Shown here: in pieces, positions 16,948-24,815 of the stretch
Layout of the letters: the number at the start of each line of letters is the position of its first letter
Position numbering within the stretch: the stretch's first letter is position 1
Assembly: GCF_026341515.1 (NCBI RefSeq)
Contig: NZ_JAPEOK010000001.1
Coordinates: forward strand, 6,634,001 to 6,698,000
Length of the DNA: 64,000 bases
Source of the DNA: Streptomyces sp. NBC_00878
GTDB lineage: Bacteria; Actinomycetota; Actinomycetes; Streptomycetales; Streptomycetaceae
Direction: 5' to 3'
The notes under the pieces: model-generated
Told to the model about the DNA's origin: nothing
What the model saw: the letters and a program-made list of their open reading frames with translations, nothing else
The model's database searches: none
Program-made: the position numbers and the translations under genes

Positions 16948-18231
16948 TTAAGAGGTGCTTACTGTCTCGTGGGGAAGATGGCGGGAATTGTGTGAGGGTT
17001 CCATCTCGGTGGATCGGCTTCCCGTGGGCCTGCTTCCGGTGGGCCGGATTCCGTCCGGCCGCATTGCGGCGGTCCACAGGCGGCGGAAGGAGAGCGCCGC
17101 GGCCGCGACGAGCAGTCCGTTGCGGACGAGCATCAGCAGCGAGCCGGTCCAGGTGCAGTCCATGACGTCCTCGTACAGGACGGGGTACACGAGGGCGCTC
17201 GCCGCCGTGGCCGCCGTGATCAGCGCGGCCACCGGGCGCTGCGTGGTGTGCCGTGAGGTCAGACACACGGCGGCCAGACCGAGCAGCCACACCAGGTACT
17301 GGGGGCTGATCACCCGGCTCGTCACGGTGAACAGGAGTACGGCGCAGAGCGCGGCGTCGTACGGAGTGGCCGGCGTCCAGCGGCGGGCCCGCAGCCGCCA
17401 CAGCAGCAGGGCCCCGAAGGCGGCGACGGTGAGCGCGAGCGACATCGCGGCGACCGCGGTGACGTACGGCCCGGTGAACTCCATCGCCCCGTACCGGTAG
17501 TGCACCTGTCCCGGCCAGCCGGCGTGGCGGGCGAAGGAGAGGGCCGTCCCGCCGAGCGACTCGATCTGTACGCCCCGGCCGCCCTGCTGGCGCAGGAAGT
17601 CGAAGGGGTCGCGGAAGAGCGCCGCGAGAGCGAGGAGCAGGACGCACGCGGTGACGGCCGCCGAGGTCCACACCTCCCTCGTCGTCCGTCCCCTGGGGGT
17701 GCCGATCAGGGTGAGGGCGGGCCACACCTTCACGAGGGCGCCCATAGCGGCGAAGGCACCGCACGCGCGCGTGGAGCGCGAAAAGGTCAACAGGGCGATG
17801 ACGGCGAGGGCGGTGACCTGCACGTCGTAGCGGGCGAGCGGGAGGTGCAGGAGGAGGGGGAGACCCGCAGTCCAGAGGGCCGCGCCGCGCAGGCTGCGGC
17901 CCGTCCGGGTGCCCGCGCGCGTGAGGGCGACGGCGACCAGGGCGTCGGCGGCGAGCGTCACGAGCACGAACGCCTGGAAGTACGTCAGCCCCGGCAGCAG
18001 CCCGGGGGCCAGCATGACCGGTCCCGCGCCCGGCGGGTACTGCCACAGCCGGTCGCCCGACGGGAACGTGCCGTGGGCGAGCACGCCGTACCAGCGGGCG
18101 TACAGCTGGTGCACCTCACGTGCGATGCCGCCGATGCCCAGCGGGGCACTCTGGTCCCGGGTCAGCAGCCAGAGCATCAGGGCGCGGGTGGTCAGCCAGC
18201 CGGCGGTGAGGGGGAGGACGCGGGGCTTCAT
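16948..18231 (-). CDS. polytopic glycosyltransferase, GT87/DUF2029 type
   Basis: A 427-residue integral membrane protein with about ten hydrophobic segments, of the GT-C class that uses polyprenyl-phosphate sugars on the outer membrane face (PimE-like mannosyltransferases are the known members). The segment GALVKVWPALTLIGTPRG and the QYLVWLLGL motif are typical. The tail carries RPTGS repeats. ATG 18231 was chosen over TTG 18294, whose extra 21 residues have no clear ribosome site. First gene of the run leading to the GT2 and galE genes, and divergent from another GT-C gene. The acceptor is unknown; the wall polymer made by its neighbours is the simplest guess. Confidence 0.8.
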   Translation of the reverse strand: MKPRVLPLTAGWLTTRALMLWLLTRDQSAPLGIGGIAREVHQLYARWYGVLAHGTFPSGDRLWQYPPGAGPVMLAPGLLPGLTYFQAFVLVTLAADALVAVALTRAGTRTGRSLRGAALWTAGLPLLLHLPLARYDVQVTALAVIALLTFSRSTRACGAFAAMGALVKVWPALTLIGTPRGRTTREVWTSAAVTACVLLLALAALFRDPFDFLRQQGGRGVQIESLGGTALSFARHAGWPGQVHYRYGAMEFTGPYVTAVAAMSLALTVAAFGALLLWRLRARRWTPATPYDAALCAVLLFTVTSRVISPQYLVWLLGLAAVCLTSRHTTQRPVAALITAATAASALVYPVLYEDVMDCTWTGSLLMLVRNGLLVAAAALSFRRLWTAAMRPDGIRPTGSRPTGSRSTEMEPSHNSRHLPHETVSTS

Positions 18232-18333
18232 CCAGGGCTTCACGCGAGGGATCGTAAGCCGCAAGAAGACATATACCGTCTGATGACGGGTCAATCACCA
18301 ATGAAGGCTGACTAATAGCACAAAATATCTTGC

Positions 18334-20163
18334 ATGCTCGTCAAGCGCCCGCAGGTCGCCGTCGTCGTCGCCGTGCTCGTACCCGTACTCGTCATGTCCG
18401 GGATCGGTCTCTGGGGGATCGATCGTGGCGGGATGTGGCGGGACGAGGCCGTCACCTTCGAGGTGGCGCGGCGCTCGCTCCCGCAGATCTGGCAGCTGCT
18501 GCACTCCGTGGACGCCGTGCACGGCCTCTACTACTTCCTCATGCACGCCGTCCTCGCCCTCCACCCCGGAGAGGTCGCCCTCCGCCTCCCCTCGCTCTGC
18601 GCGGCCGCCGTGACGGCGGGCCTCGTCGCGGCCCTGGGGGCCCGGCTCGCCCGCCCGAGGGTGGGCCTGTGGGCAGGCCTGCTGTACGCCGTGACACCGA
18701 TGACCGGGCACTTCGCCCAGGAGGGACGTTCGTACGCGCTGGTCGCCGCCGGGGCCACGGCGGCGACGCTGCTGCTGGCGCGAGCGGCGACGGCGACGGC
18801 GACTGAGGCGACGGTGACGGTGAAGGTGCCGGCCGGCCCTGCCGGGAGGCACGCGCGCGTGGAGGAGCGGACAGAGCACGCGCGCGTGGAGGGACGGAAA
18901 GGGCACGCGCGCGTGGAGGGACGGAAAGGGCACGCGCGCGTGGAGGGACGGAAAGGGCACGCGCGCGTGGAGGGGCGGAAAGGGCACGCGCGCGTGGTCG
19001 CCTGGTGTGCGTACGGAGGGGTCGTCGCCGTCACCGTCCTGCTGCACGAGTTCGCGGTACTGATCCTGCTCGCGCACGCCGCCACCCTGGCCCTCGCACG
19101 GATGCCCCGCCGCGTGTGGCGGGAGTGGGCCTGCGCCGCGGGTGCCGTACTCCTCGTACTGCTGCCGCTCGCCCTGGTCTCCAGCGGCCAGGCGGACCAG
19201 GTCGCCTGGCTCCAGCCCCCGGGCGGCGGCACCGTCGAACGCCTGCTGCGCTCCTTCACGGGCCCGACCCAGCTGGTCCTGGGCCCGTACCTGCTGCTGA
19301 TCGCCCTCGCCCTGCGCGCCCCCTTCGCCCCGCCCGCCCGCCGGGGCGAACTCTCCCTCCCCGCGGTTGCCCTGCCGCTGCTGCTCCTCCCGCCCGCGGC
19401 CCTCATCGCGGTCTCGCGCCACTGGCCGCTGTACGACGACCGCTATGTGCTGTACGCGCTGGCCGGGGCGCCGCTGCTGGCGGCGGCGGGGGCGGAACGG
19501 CTGATCGTGGCGGCGCGCCGGGTCGGCTTTCCACGGCGGGACCCTGACGCCTCAATGACCTCCGCGACCCTCGCCGCCTCCGCCACCGCCTCGGCTTCGG
19601 CCTCCGCCGCCGACGCCCCGACGGGGGACCCGGGTGGCGCTCCGGGTCGCGTACGTGGAGGCGTCCGGGTGCCGTACGCCGCCACGCTCCTCGGCGTGCT
19701 GGCCATCACCCTCGCCTTCGTCTCGCAGTTCCCCGTCCTTCGGGAGGACCGGGACCCCGCCCGCCGCCCCGACAACCTCGCCGTCGTCTCCGCGGCGGCG
19801 GCCCAGCGGATGAGCCCCGGCGACCCCGTGCTCTTTCTCCCGTCGGTCGGCAGGCGCTCGGCGCTGGCGTATCCGAAGGGGTTCCGGGGCACGTGGGACA
19901 TCGCGCTGGAGGAGCCCGCCCGCGTCTCCGGAACGCTCTACGGGCGCGAGACCGGCCCGGACGAGCTGCGCCGCAGACTCGGCGGCCTGGACCGTGTATG
20001 GGTGGTCGCCGAGCCGCGCGCGCTGAGGCCGGGCTGGCATCCGAGCGATGCGACCGAGCGGGTCAAACTCGCCGTCGTGGGCAAGGAGTTCGTGCCGCGG
20101 GCGGAGTTCGTACGGAAGGGGACGATTCTGCGGCTGTATGTGCGCAAGGCTTCGACGATGTGA
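18334..20163 (+). CDS. polytopic GT-C glycosyltransferase (GT39/ArnT-like) with tandem-repeat loop
   Basis: A 609-residue integral membrane protein with roughly ten helices. The first extracytoplasmic loop contains the acidic pair of GT-C enzymes (GGMWRDEAVTFE), and the YDDRYVLYALAG segment near residue 368 is typical of the family. Such enzymes move a sugar from polyprenyl phosphate to an outer-face acceptor. Residues 173-217 are five copies of a nine-residue unit HARVEGRKG that no relative needs; they form a basic insertion between helices. Gene is divergent from the GT87-type gene. Donor and acceptor unknown. Confidence 0.82.
   Translation: MLVKRPQVAVVVAVLVPVLVMSGIGLWGIDRGGMWRDEAVTFEVARRSLPQIWQLLHSVDAVHGLYYFLMHAVLALHPGEVALRLPSLCAAAVTAGLVAALGARLARPRVGLWAGLLYAVTPMTGHFAQEGRSYALVAAGATAATLLLARAATATATEATVTVKVPAGPAGRHARVEERTEHARVEGRKGHARVEGRKGHARVEGRKGHARVEGRKGHARVVAWCAYGGVVAVTVLLHEFAVLILLAHAATLALARMPRRVWREWACAAGAVLLVLLPLALVSSGQADQVAWLQPPGGGTVERLLRSFTGPTQLVLGPYLLLIALALRAPFAPPARRGELSLPAVALPLLLLPPAALIAVSRHWPLYDDRYVLYALAGAPLLAAAGAERLIVAARRVGFPRRDPDASMTSATLAASATASASASAADAPTGDPGGAPGRVRGGVRVPYAATLLGVLAITLAFVSQFPVLREDRDPARRPDNLAVVSAAAAQRMSPGDPVLFLPSVGRRSALAYPKGFRGTWDIALEEPARVSGTLYGRETGPDELRRRLGGLDRVWVVAEPRALRPGWHPSDATERVKLAVVGKEFVPRAEFVRKGTILRLYVRKASTM
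18850..18995 (+). repeat. 27-bp in-frame minisatellite (five units plus partial)
   Basis: Units begin at 18850, 18877, 18904, 18931 and 18958, with a sixth partial at 18985. Units 2-4 are identical; units 1 and 5 differ by a few bases. The 27-base unit keeps the frame (HARVEGRKG), so unit number can change without loss of the protein. Confidence 0.95.
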
Positions 20164-20247
20164 GGGGCGGGGTGAGGGCTGGGGTGGGCGGGGTGCGTGG
20201 GCGTGGTGCGTGGCCGGGAGTGTGGTTCGGCAGCGCGTTGTCGTTGG

Positions 20248-20751
20248 TTACGCGTCGGATCCCGAAGTCTCGTCCAGTGCCGCCGTGTCCAGTGCGTTCG
20301 TGAGTTTGTCGAGGCGGGCCCGCAGTTCGAGGACCTCGGTCAGGTCGAAGCCCGTCGCGGCGGCGATCCGGCGCGGTACGCGCACGGCCCGCTCGCGCAT
20401 GGCCGCGCCCTCGTCCGTGAGCCCGACCACCACGGACCGTTCGTCCCGGGCGCTGCGCTCACGCCGTACGAGACCGGCCGTCTCCAGCCGCTTCAGCAGC
20501 GGTGACAGCGTGCCGGAGTCGAGTCGCAGATGTTCGCCGACCTTCTTCACGGGCAGTTCGCCGTGTTCCCACAGGACGAGCATGACCAGGTACTGGGGGT
20601 AGGTGAGCCCCAGCTCCTTCAGGGCGACCCGGTACACGCTGCCGAAGGCGCGGGACGCGGCGTTCAGGGAGAAGCAGATCTGTTGGTCGAGACGGAGGAA
20701 GTCGAGGAAGTCCTCGTCTCGTGCGGGGTGGTGTGCGGGCGTCGAGGTCAT
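20248..20751 (-). CDS. ohrR: MarR-family organic-hydroperoxide-sensing repressor
   Basis: A 167-residue MarR-family regulator of the OhrR branch. The redox-sensing cysteine is Cys26 in LDQQICFSLNAASR, and the winged helix covers LTYPQYLVMLVLWEHGELPVKKVGEHLRLDSGTLSPLLKRLE. OhrR proteins hold the peroxide-resistance gene off until an organic hydroperoxide oxidises the cysteine. Start 20751 follows a GGAGGT 11 bases upstream and a closer gaggg; an upstream ATG at 20778 would place the start against the operator. Divergent from ohr, with the palindromic operator between them. Lies inside the wall-polymer region without an obvious link to it. Confidence 0.92.
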   Translation of the reverse strand: MTSTPAHHPARDEDFLDFLRLDQQICFSLNAASRAFGSVYRVALKELGLTYPQYLVMLVLWEHGELPVKKVGEHLRLDSGTLSPLLKRLETAGLVRRERSARDERSVVVGLTDEGAAMRERAVRVPRRIAAATGFDLTEVLELRARLDKLTNALDTAALDETSGSDA

Positions 20752-20778
20752 GCCCTCAGGATACCTCCAGTGCGTCAT

Positions 20779-20796
20779 TTAGTTGTGCGCAATTAA
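20779..20796. promoter_or_regulatory. OhrR operator
   Basis: ttagttgtgcgcaattaa is an 18-base imperfect palindrome centred on tgcgca, with the A/T-flanked ttg...caa pattern of OhrR boxes. It lies between the divergent genes. A possible ohr promoter (ttgtgc, 17 bases, tctact) overlaps it. Confidence 0.75.
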
Positions 20797-20877
20797 GTTG
20801 TGTGCTCTACTTGTGGCCGTGAGGCGGCCGGACCAAGGCTCGCCGATACGACATTGACCTTGAGAGGGATGGTTTCC

Positions 20878-21291
20878 ATGGACGCGCTCTACACCGCTGT
20901 CGCTACCGCCACCCACGGCCGTGACGGCCGCGCCTACAGCTCCGACGGGAAGCTCGACCTGGAGCTCGGCATACCGACGGAGATGGGCGGCAACGGTCAG
21001 GGCACGAACCCGGAGCAGCTGTTCGCGGCCGGTTACTCGGCCTGTTTCGCCAGTGCGCTCGGTGTGGTCGGTCGGATGGCGAAGGTTGACGTCAGCGACG
21101 CGGCGGTGACTGCCGAGGTCGGTATCGGCAAGCAGGGGGAGGGGTTCGCGCTGGCTGTCACGCTGCGCGTGGAGCTGCCCGAGTCCGTGGACGCCGCGCT
21201 CGGGCGCAAGCTGGTCGAGCAGGCGCACCAGGTGTGCCCGTACTCCAACGCGACCCGGGGCAACATTCCGGTGGAGATCGTCGTCGAGTAG
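20878..21291 (+). CDS. ohr: organic hydroperoxide resistance protein Ohr
   Basis: A 137-residue OsmC/Ohr-family thiol peroxidase that reduces organic hydroperoxides in the cytoplasm with dihydrolipoyl-type reductants. The two catalytic cysteines are visible: Cys56 in AGYSACFASAL and Cys120 in QVCPYSNATRGN. Length and motifs are fully typical. ATG 20878 has GAGAGGG nine bases upstream; ATG 20869 directly abuts that site and is less likely. Regulated by the divergent ohrR through the palindrome between them. Confidence 0.95.
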   Translation: MDALYTAVATATHGRDGRAYSSDGKLDLELGIPTEMGGNGQGTNPEQLFAAGYSACFASALGVVGRMAKVDVSDAAVTAEVGIGKQGEGFALAVTLRVELPESVDAALGRKLVEQAHQVCPYSNATRGNIPVEIVVE

Positions 21292-21322
21292 GGCTGTCCT
21301 CGCCCCCGCCGCCCCCAAGGAC

Positions 21323-21382
21323 GAAAGACAGGGGCGCAGCCCCGTCTTTCAGGGGCGCGGGGAACTGCGCGACCAGCCCCCA
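21323..21382. repeat. terminator-like hairpin plus inverted copy of the gcgcagttcccc repeat
   Basis: gaaagacaggggc and gccccgtctttc form a 12-base-pair stem with one bulge at 21323-21350. An inverted copy of the repeat seen at 985-1004 and 35384-35403 follows immediately. Between two convergent genes, it can terminate both. Confidence 0.7.
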
Positions 21383-21415
21383 CGCACCCGCACCCGACAC
21401 ACCACACTCCCGCTC

Positions 21416-23680
21416 CTAAAGACAGGGGGCCTGCCCCGCAGGCGCGGGCACGCCGGCGAGCGGGGCCGAAGGGGACTGGTCCGCCGCCGACATCGCCGGC
21501 GGCGCCGGGCGGCGGTCCGCGAGCGGTACCACCGCCGGGAGCCCCGCCGTCTCGCCGAGCACGAGTCGGCGTACCACCCTCTCCGCCGCGTGCCCGTCGT
21601 CGTACGGGCAGAAGCGGGCCCGGAACGCCGACCGGAGCTGCGTGGAGCGGGACCCGCGCCAGTGACCCGTCGCGAAGATGTCGATCAACTCGTCCTCGCT
21701 GCGCGCCACCGCACCCGGCGGGAACGCCCGCAGGTCGAAGTAGGTCCCGCGGGCCGCATCGTACGCGTCCCAGTCGTCCGCGTGGATCACGATCGGCCGG
21801 TCGAGGTTGGCGTAGTCGAACATCAGCGAGGAGTAGTCGGTGACCAGCGCGTCCGAGGCGAGGCACAGGGACTCGACGCTCGGATGGTCCGACACGTCGA
21901 TCAGGCGGCCGGAGCTGCGGGCGAGCGGGGCCCCGTACGTGTGGTGTGCGCGGGTCAACAGGACGAAGCGCGGGCCGAGTTGGCGCAGGATCCGCTCCAG
22001 GTCGAGCGCGGTGCGCTGGGTGCGGCGGTAGTCGCGGTGCGTGGGCGCGTACAGGACGGCGACCGCGCCCTCGGGGATGCCGAGGCTCTCGCGCAGCCGG
22101 GCCACGTCGGCCGAACTCGCCCGCTGGAACACGTCGTTGCGCGGCTGGCCGTACTCCAGTGTCGTGTGGGCGGACGCGAAGACGCGCTCCCAGACGAGCG
22201 TGGAGTGGCGGTTGCCGGACAGGCAGTAGTCCCACTGGTCCGCGCCGCGCAGCACCTCGGCGAAGTCCGTGTCGCGGGCCGCCGCCGGGCGGTCCTGGAG
22301 GTCCAGGCCCATCTGCTTGAGCGGTGTGCCGTGCTGCGTCTGGACGAGGATCTGCCCCGGGCGCTTGACCAGTCGGGGGTCGAACTCGGCGTTGTTCACG
22401 AGGTACTTGGAGCGGGCGAGCGCCGTCCAGTACGCGGCGGTGCCCGGCGTCAGCCGACGGGTCGACGTCGGGATCGTGTGGTGGAACTCCGGGCGCGCGA
22501 TCCACGCGGTGCGCACCTGAGGCGCGTACGTCCGGAACGCGTCCTCCAGCGCCCCCGGGTTGCAGCCGTGACCGCGCCCGCCGTGGCTGGCGAACACGGC
22601 CCGGTCGGCACGGACGGGCAACCGGAGCTGGACCTTGTAGTGCAGCCGGAGCGCGGCCGTCCGGACGGTCCGGGCCAGCGCCCCGGTGAGTCGCGCGGCT
22701 CGTCGCGTCAGCCGCGTCGCCGCCCACACCGCGCGGTACGCGCGGAGACTGCCCAGGCGTACCAGCGCGTGCCGCGGCCAGGTGTGGGGCGGGGCCTCGA
22801 CTCCCTGTACGCGGTAACGGCCGTAGTGGGCACGGGCCTTGCGCAGGAACCGGGCACGGGAGCCGTGCGGCAGCCGGTCGCGCTTGAGGAACACGGCCGA
22901 CAGATGCTCGACCATGCGGCCGAACAGGACCGGGCGCCACTGCGCCAGTTCGGGGTGCGCGTCGAGATGCGCGAAGACCCGTTCGTACTGGTCGAAAATG
23001 TCGAAGTGCCGGTCGCTGACCGTGCCGAGGATGTTCCCCTGGCGCCGTTGGCGGTAGTGGACGCAGACCTGGTCGAGGGTCGCGATCGTCTCGGCGGTCA
23101 TCAGGACGGGGGCTGTCCAGGGGATGTTCTCGTAGTAGCCGGGCGGGAAGGCGAAGCTCTCCCCGGCGACGAACTCCCGGCGGTACGCCTTGTTCCACAC
23201 GACCATGAGGAGCTTCAGCAGCCCCGGACGGTCGTCGAGGCGGAACGGCGCCGGGCCCTGCTCGGTGAGTTGGCCCGCCTCCGCGTCGCGTACCTGCTCG
23301 CCCGACCAGAAGGTGCGCGCGTAGTCGTAGACCAGGACGTCCGGGTCGCCGGTCTCCTCGATGCGGTCGGCGATGGCGCGCAGGGCGTCCGGGGTGAGGC
23401 TGTCGTCGCCGTCCAGGAAGACCAGGTAGTCGCCGGTCGCGTGCCGCATACCGGCGTTGCGGGCGCGGCCGAGGCCCACGTTCTCCTCAAGGTGGACGGC
23501 CCGTACGCGGGGGTCTCGGGCCGCGAACTCGTCGATGATCGTGCCGCAGGCATCCGGTGAGCAGTCGTCCACCGCGATCAACTCAAGGTCGGTGAAGGAC
23601 TGTTCGAGGACCGATGCCATGCACTCGTGCAGATACGCCTGCACCTGGTACGCGGGGACAATGACACTGAACCGGGGCAA
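21416..23680 (-). CDS. glycosyltransferase 2 / TagF-like fusion, second copy
   Basis: A 754-residue protein with the same architecture as the fusion at 6681-9614. The N-terminal GT-A domain has PRFSVIVPAYQVQAYL, AVDDCSPDACG and FLDGDDSLTP; the C-terminal glycerophosphotransferase domain has VQTQHGTPLKQMGLDL, VLYAPTHRDYR and VTDYSSLMFDYANLDRP. The linker is shorter and lacks the HLDD repeats. TTG 23680 was chosen as start because AAGGA lies seven bases upstream and the domain begins directly; ATG 23707 adds nine residues. The two fusions are too different to be a recent duplication and probably add different units to the wall polymer. Likely monocistronic. Confidence 0.88.
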   Translation of the reverse strand: MPRFSVIVPAYQVQAYLHECMASVLEQSFTDLELIAVDDCSPDACGTIIDEFAARDPRVRAVHLEENVGLGRARNAGMRHATGDYLVFLDGDDSLTPDALRAIADRIEETGDPDVLVYDYARTFWSGEQVRDAEAGQLTEQGPAPFRLDDRPGLLKLLMVVWNKAYRREFVAGESFAFPPGYYENIPWTAPVLMTAETIATLDQVCVHYRQRRQGNILGTVSDRHFDIFDQYERVFAHLDAHPELAQWRPVLFGRMVEHLSAVFLKRDRLPHGSRARFLRKARAHYGRYRVQGVEAPPHTWPRHALVRLGSLRAYRAVWAATRLTRRAARLTGALARTVRTAALRLHYKVQLRLPVRADRAVFASHGGRGHGCNPGALEDAFRTYAPQVRTAWIARPEFHHTIPTSTRRLTPGTAAYWTALARSKYLVNNAEFDPRLVKRPGQILVQTQHGTPLKQMGLDLQDRPAAARDTDFAEVLRGADQWDYCLSGNRHSTLVWERVFASAHTTLEYGQPRNDVFQRASSADVARLRESLGIPEGAVAVLYAPTHRDYRRTQRTALDLERILRQLGPRFVLLTRAHHTYGAPLARSSGRLIDVSDHPSVESLCLASDALVTDYSSLMFDYANLDRPIVIHADDWDAYDAARGTYFDLRAFPPGAVARSEDELIDIFATGHWRGSRSTQLRSAFRARFCPYDDGHAAERVVRRLVLGETAGLPAVVPLADRRPAPPAMSAADQSPSAPLAGVPAPAGQAPCL

Positions 23681-23782
23681 GGTACATCCTTGTGTCGGCG
23701 CGGGCATACGGCCCGGGAACGGCCAAAGGGGTGACCTGGTTACGCCGAATGCGGCATGTGGGGGACCCCGGGTGAACGCGAA

Positions 23783-23810
23783 AGGGGCGGACCGGTGTCG
23801 GCCCGCCCCT
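23783..23810 (-). terminator. terminator of the upstream sugar ABC operon
   Basis: Arms aggggcggaccg and cggcccgcccct pair with one G-T wobble around gtgt. On the minus strand ttt follows the stem. It lies about 90 bases after the permease stop and before the next minus-strand gene. Confidence 0.75.
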
Positions 23811-23848
23811 CGCGAGATGTACTCCAGGTGCCTCGACTCGCAGGCCCC

Positions 23849-23896
23849 CGACTCGGAGGCTCTCCGACTCGGAGGCTCTCCGACTCGGAGGCCCCG
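23849..23896. repeat. 16-bp tandem repeat beside the permease stop
   Basis: Three copies of cgactcggaggctctc (starts 23849, 23865, 23881, the last diverging) follow directly, with a more degenerate one just upstream. They lie in the 3' untranslated region of the sugar importer operon. Confidence 0.85.
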
Positions 23897-23900
23897 GACG

Positions 23901-24815
23901 CTACTTCACCGCTCCCGCCATCACCCCGGACACGAACTGCCGCTGGAACGCGAAGAACACGGCCAGCGGGATCACCATCGAGATGAACGCGCCGGGCGCC
24001 AGCGTCTCGATGTTGCCGGAGAACTGGCGGGTCTGCTGGGTCAGGGCGACTGTCAGCGGCCGTGAGTCGGAGTCCGAGAAGACCAGCGCCACCAGCATGT
24101 CGTTCCACACCCACAGGAACTGGAAGATGCCGAGCGACGCGATCGCGGGCGCGCCGAGCGGCAGGATCACGGTGGTGAACAGACGGGTCTCGCCCGCCCC
24201 GTCGAGCCGTGCCGCCTCCAGGAGTTCACGGGGGATCTCCGCGAAGAAGTTCCGCAGCAGGAAGATCGCGAACGGCAGGCCGAAGCCCACGTGGAACAGG
24301 ACGACACCGATGATGGTGCCGAAGATCCCGAGATCGCCGAAGAGTTCGGACATCGGGATCAGGGCGATCTGCACCGGCACCACGAGCAGCGCCACCACGG
24401 CCAGGAACCACCAGTCGCGGCCCTTGAAGTCCATCCAGGCGAAGGCGTATCCGGCCATGGCCCCGATGACGATGACCAGCGCGGTGGCCGGCACGGTGAT
24501 CCAGATCGTGTTGAGCAGGGAGTCGGTGATCTCCTCCTTGCCGAGCAGGGTCGAGTAACTCTCGGTGGTGAGCTGGGCCGGCTTGCTGAAGACCGTCCAC
24601 CAGCCGGAGTCGGCGATGTCGGTCGGGTCCCGGAACGACGAGGCGAGCAGCCCCACCGTCGGCGTCACCCAGAGCAGTGCGACCACGATGAGGAAGACCC
24701 GCATCACACCGCCGGTCGCGCCGCTCGCCAGCCTGGAGACGAGCGACCGCTCGGGCGGACCGGCCGCTTCCGCGGTCTCCGGCGGGGCTTTCAGGGGTAC
24801 GGAGGGTGCGGTCAC
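23901..24815 (-). CDS. sugar ABC transporter permease, MalG-like
   Basis: A 304-residue CUT1-family inner-membrane permease with six helices. The EAA loop that contacts the ATPase reads EIPRELLEAARLDGAGETRLFTTVILPLGAPA. GTG 24815 overlaps the upstream permease's stop (GTGA), so the pair is translationally coupled. A Pro-rich 35-residue tail precedes the first helix. No ATPase gene is in the operon, as is usual for Streptomyces sugar importers that share MsiK. Confidence 0.9.
   Translation of the reverse strand: MTAPSVPLKAPPETAEAAGPPERSLVSRLASGATGGVMRVFLIVVALLWVTPTVGLLASSFRDPTDIADSGWWTVFSKPAQLTTESYSTLLGKEEITDSLLNTIWITVPATALVIVIGAMAGYAFAWMDFKGRDWWFLAVVALLVVPVQIALIPMSELFGDLGIFGTIIGVVLFHVGFGLPFAIFLLRNFFAEIPRELLEAARLDGAGETRLFTTVILPLGAPAIASLGIFQFLWVWNDMLVALVFSDSDSRPLTVALTQQTRQFSGNIETLAPGAFISMVIPLAVFFAFQRQFVSGVMAGAVK

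Noticed and set aside
18850..18995. CRISPR array
   Set aside because: The 27-bp units are directly contiguous without spacers and encode a protein loop in frame; no cas genes are present. No other stretch shows repeat-spacer structure.
6681..23680. Antibiotic biosynthetic gene cluster
   Set aside because: No polyketide, peptide-synthetase, terpene or deoxysugar genes are present; the set fits wall-polymer assembly.
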